DNA of 5,934 bases from Planctomycetes bacterium RBG_13_46_10 (lineage in GTDB: Bacteria; Planctomycetota; Phycisphaerae; Sedimentisphaerales; Anaerobacaceae). Location: the NCBI GenBank assembly GCA_001824645.1, contig MHYD01000053.1, positions 41,040 to 46,973 on the forward strand, in the 5' to 3' direction. Positions 5,289 through 5,934 of the stretch are shown here, one piece after another (positions within the stretch are counted from its first letter, which is position 1; every line of letters starts with the position of its first letter). Under the pieces are notes generated by a model. The model was not told the DNA's origin. It searched no databases and was given only the letters and a program-made list of their open reading frames with translations. A program made the translations under genes and the position numbers.

Positions 5289-5934
5289 ATGAAGACTTCC
5301 GCTTTGAAACAGAAGAAACTTTACCTTTTAATTTCAACTCTTTTTATGTTTTGCATTTTTATCTTTCCGGTCTCGGCTCTTGCACAAGACAGCAAAAGCA
5401 TTGAAACCCTGCGCGACATGGGTAAAGCTTTTGCCGACATAGCACAAAAAGTGTCGCCCGCCGTAGTCAGCCTCAAAGCTGAAAGGACCGTTACTCGGCA
5501 ATACTCAACACGGCAGTGGCCTTTTGGCGAACCGTTTGATCCGTTTCAGGATGACATATTTGATTACTTTTTCCGCCGTTCACCTTCACCCTCACCTTCG
5601 CCTCGTCAAGAGACCCCCCGGCGTGAATACCAGGTCCCGCAGACAGCCCAAGGTTCCGGATTTATTATCTCAGAAGACGGCTACATCCTCACAAATAATC
5701 ACATGGTTGGTGAAGCCGATAAGGTTGAGATTGAGATGGCAGATGGGCGAAAATTTACCGCTGAAATTAAAGGAACAGACCCTGAATCCGATGTCGCTGT
5801 TATAAAAATCGACGCCAAAGACCTGCCATATCTTGAATTAGCCGATTCCGACAAGCTCGAAGTTGGAGAATGGGTCATCGCTATCGGCAATCCATTCGGC
5901 TTGAGCCATACCGTAACTGCAGGTATTGTAAGCG
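5289..5934 (+). CDS. htrA: HtrA/DegP (Do-like) periplasmic serine protease, 3' end cut by window edge
   Basis: The frame is open from the ATG at 5289 to the window end (215 codons). Residues 1-32 form a signal peptide: basic KQKK, a hydrophobic core, and a signal-peptidase site after ALA (A30-L31-A32), placing the protease in the periplasm or outside the membrane. KVSPAVVSL (54-62) is the usual start of the trypsin-like domain. A long loop follows with aromatic residues (77-95) and a Ser-Pro run (98-105), matching the LA-loop position of DegP/DegQ. QGSGFI (121-126) and TNNHMV (135-140) give catalytic His138; DPESDVAVIKI (164-174) gives catalytic Asp168; GNPFGL (200-205) and TAGIVS (210-215) precede the GNSGG serine motif, which lies past the edge along with any PDZ domains. 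AGGAG (5277-5281), seven bases before the ATG, supports this start. An in-frame ATG at 5256 lacks a ribosome site and would bury the signal peptide. The gene is divergent from the small gene and clpC. Confidence 0.95.
   Translation, partial: MKTSALKQKKLYLLISTLFMFCIFIFPVSALAQDSKSIETLRDMGKAFADIAQKVSPAVVSLKAERTVTRQYSTRQWPFGEPFDPFQDDIFDYFFRRSPSPSPSPRQETPRREYQVPQTAQGSGFIISEDGYILTNNHMVGEADKVEIEMADGRKFTAEIKGTDPESDVAVIKIDAKDLPYLELADSDKLEVGEWVIAIGNPFGLSHTVTAGIVS
5580..5603 (+). repeat. Imperfect hexanucleotide repeat encoding a Ser-Pro run in htrA
   Basis: Four tandem in-frame units of the form TCACCY (the last TCGCCT) encode Ser-Pro four times, residues 98-105 of the HtrA product. The run lies in the loop between the first strands of the protease domain, a position variable in length across the family. 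The units differ at third positions or by one base, which lowers slippage, and a six-base change would keep the frame. Confidence 0.7.

Noticed and set aside
5524..5890. Overlapping frames inside htrA (5524-5805 plus, 5699-5890 minus)
   Set aside because: The HtrA frame is fixed by catalytic His and Asp motifs; these are shadows in other frames.
1..5934. Mobile elements, CRISPR arrays, tRNA or rRNA genes
   Set aside because: No transposase or integrase frames, no regularly spaced repeats and no cloverleaf or rRNA-like stretches were seen on either strand.

Overview
This is a bacterial chromosomal segment of moderate, AT-leaning composition with AT-rich intergenic DNA. It carries four protein genes and no mobile element, CRISPR array, tRNA or rRNA that I can recognise. 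Both large recognisable enzymes are protein-quality-control factors: a complete ClpC-type AAA+ unfoldase and the first part of a periplasmic HtrA/Do serine protease. A UVR-type ClpC, an HtrA with a Gram-negative-style signal peptide and a DUF1015 protein would fit a planctomycete-like (Phycisphaerae-type) or similar Gram-negative genome. That placement is a guess from protein flavour and is not shown by the sequence.

Layout, right to left on the minus strand. A small gene (4728-4468) encodes an 86-residue, highly charged, probably coiled-coil protein that I do not recognise. It is followed by about 500 bp of non-coding DNA with two terminator-like hairpins and two good sigma70-type promoters reading into clpC. 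clpC (3969-1468) is full length, with both Clp_N repeats, both AAA+ modules and the UVR middle segment intact. A 192-bp gap then holds weak stem-loops and a near-consensus promoter. Beyond it, a DUF1015-family gene starts at 1275 and runs off the left edge with only its last few residues missing.

On the plus strand, htrA/degP starts at 5289 and runs off the right edge. It is divergent from the small gene, with a 560-bp intergenic region that contains at least one strong promoter (5031-5059). The visible part covers the signal peptide, an aromatic and Ser-Pro-rich loop, and the catalytic His and Asp. The catalytic Ser lies beyond the window.

ClpC and HtrA are the cytosolic and envelope arms of proteostasis, and their proximity is suggestive, but each transcription unit appears to have its own promoter. 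No CIRCE element or CtsR operator was found near clpC. I see no clearly new multi-gene system. The least explained items are the small coiled-coil gene between htrA and clpC, and the layered promoters and hairpins around clpC.
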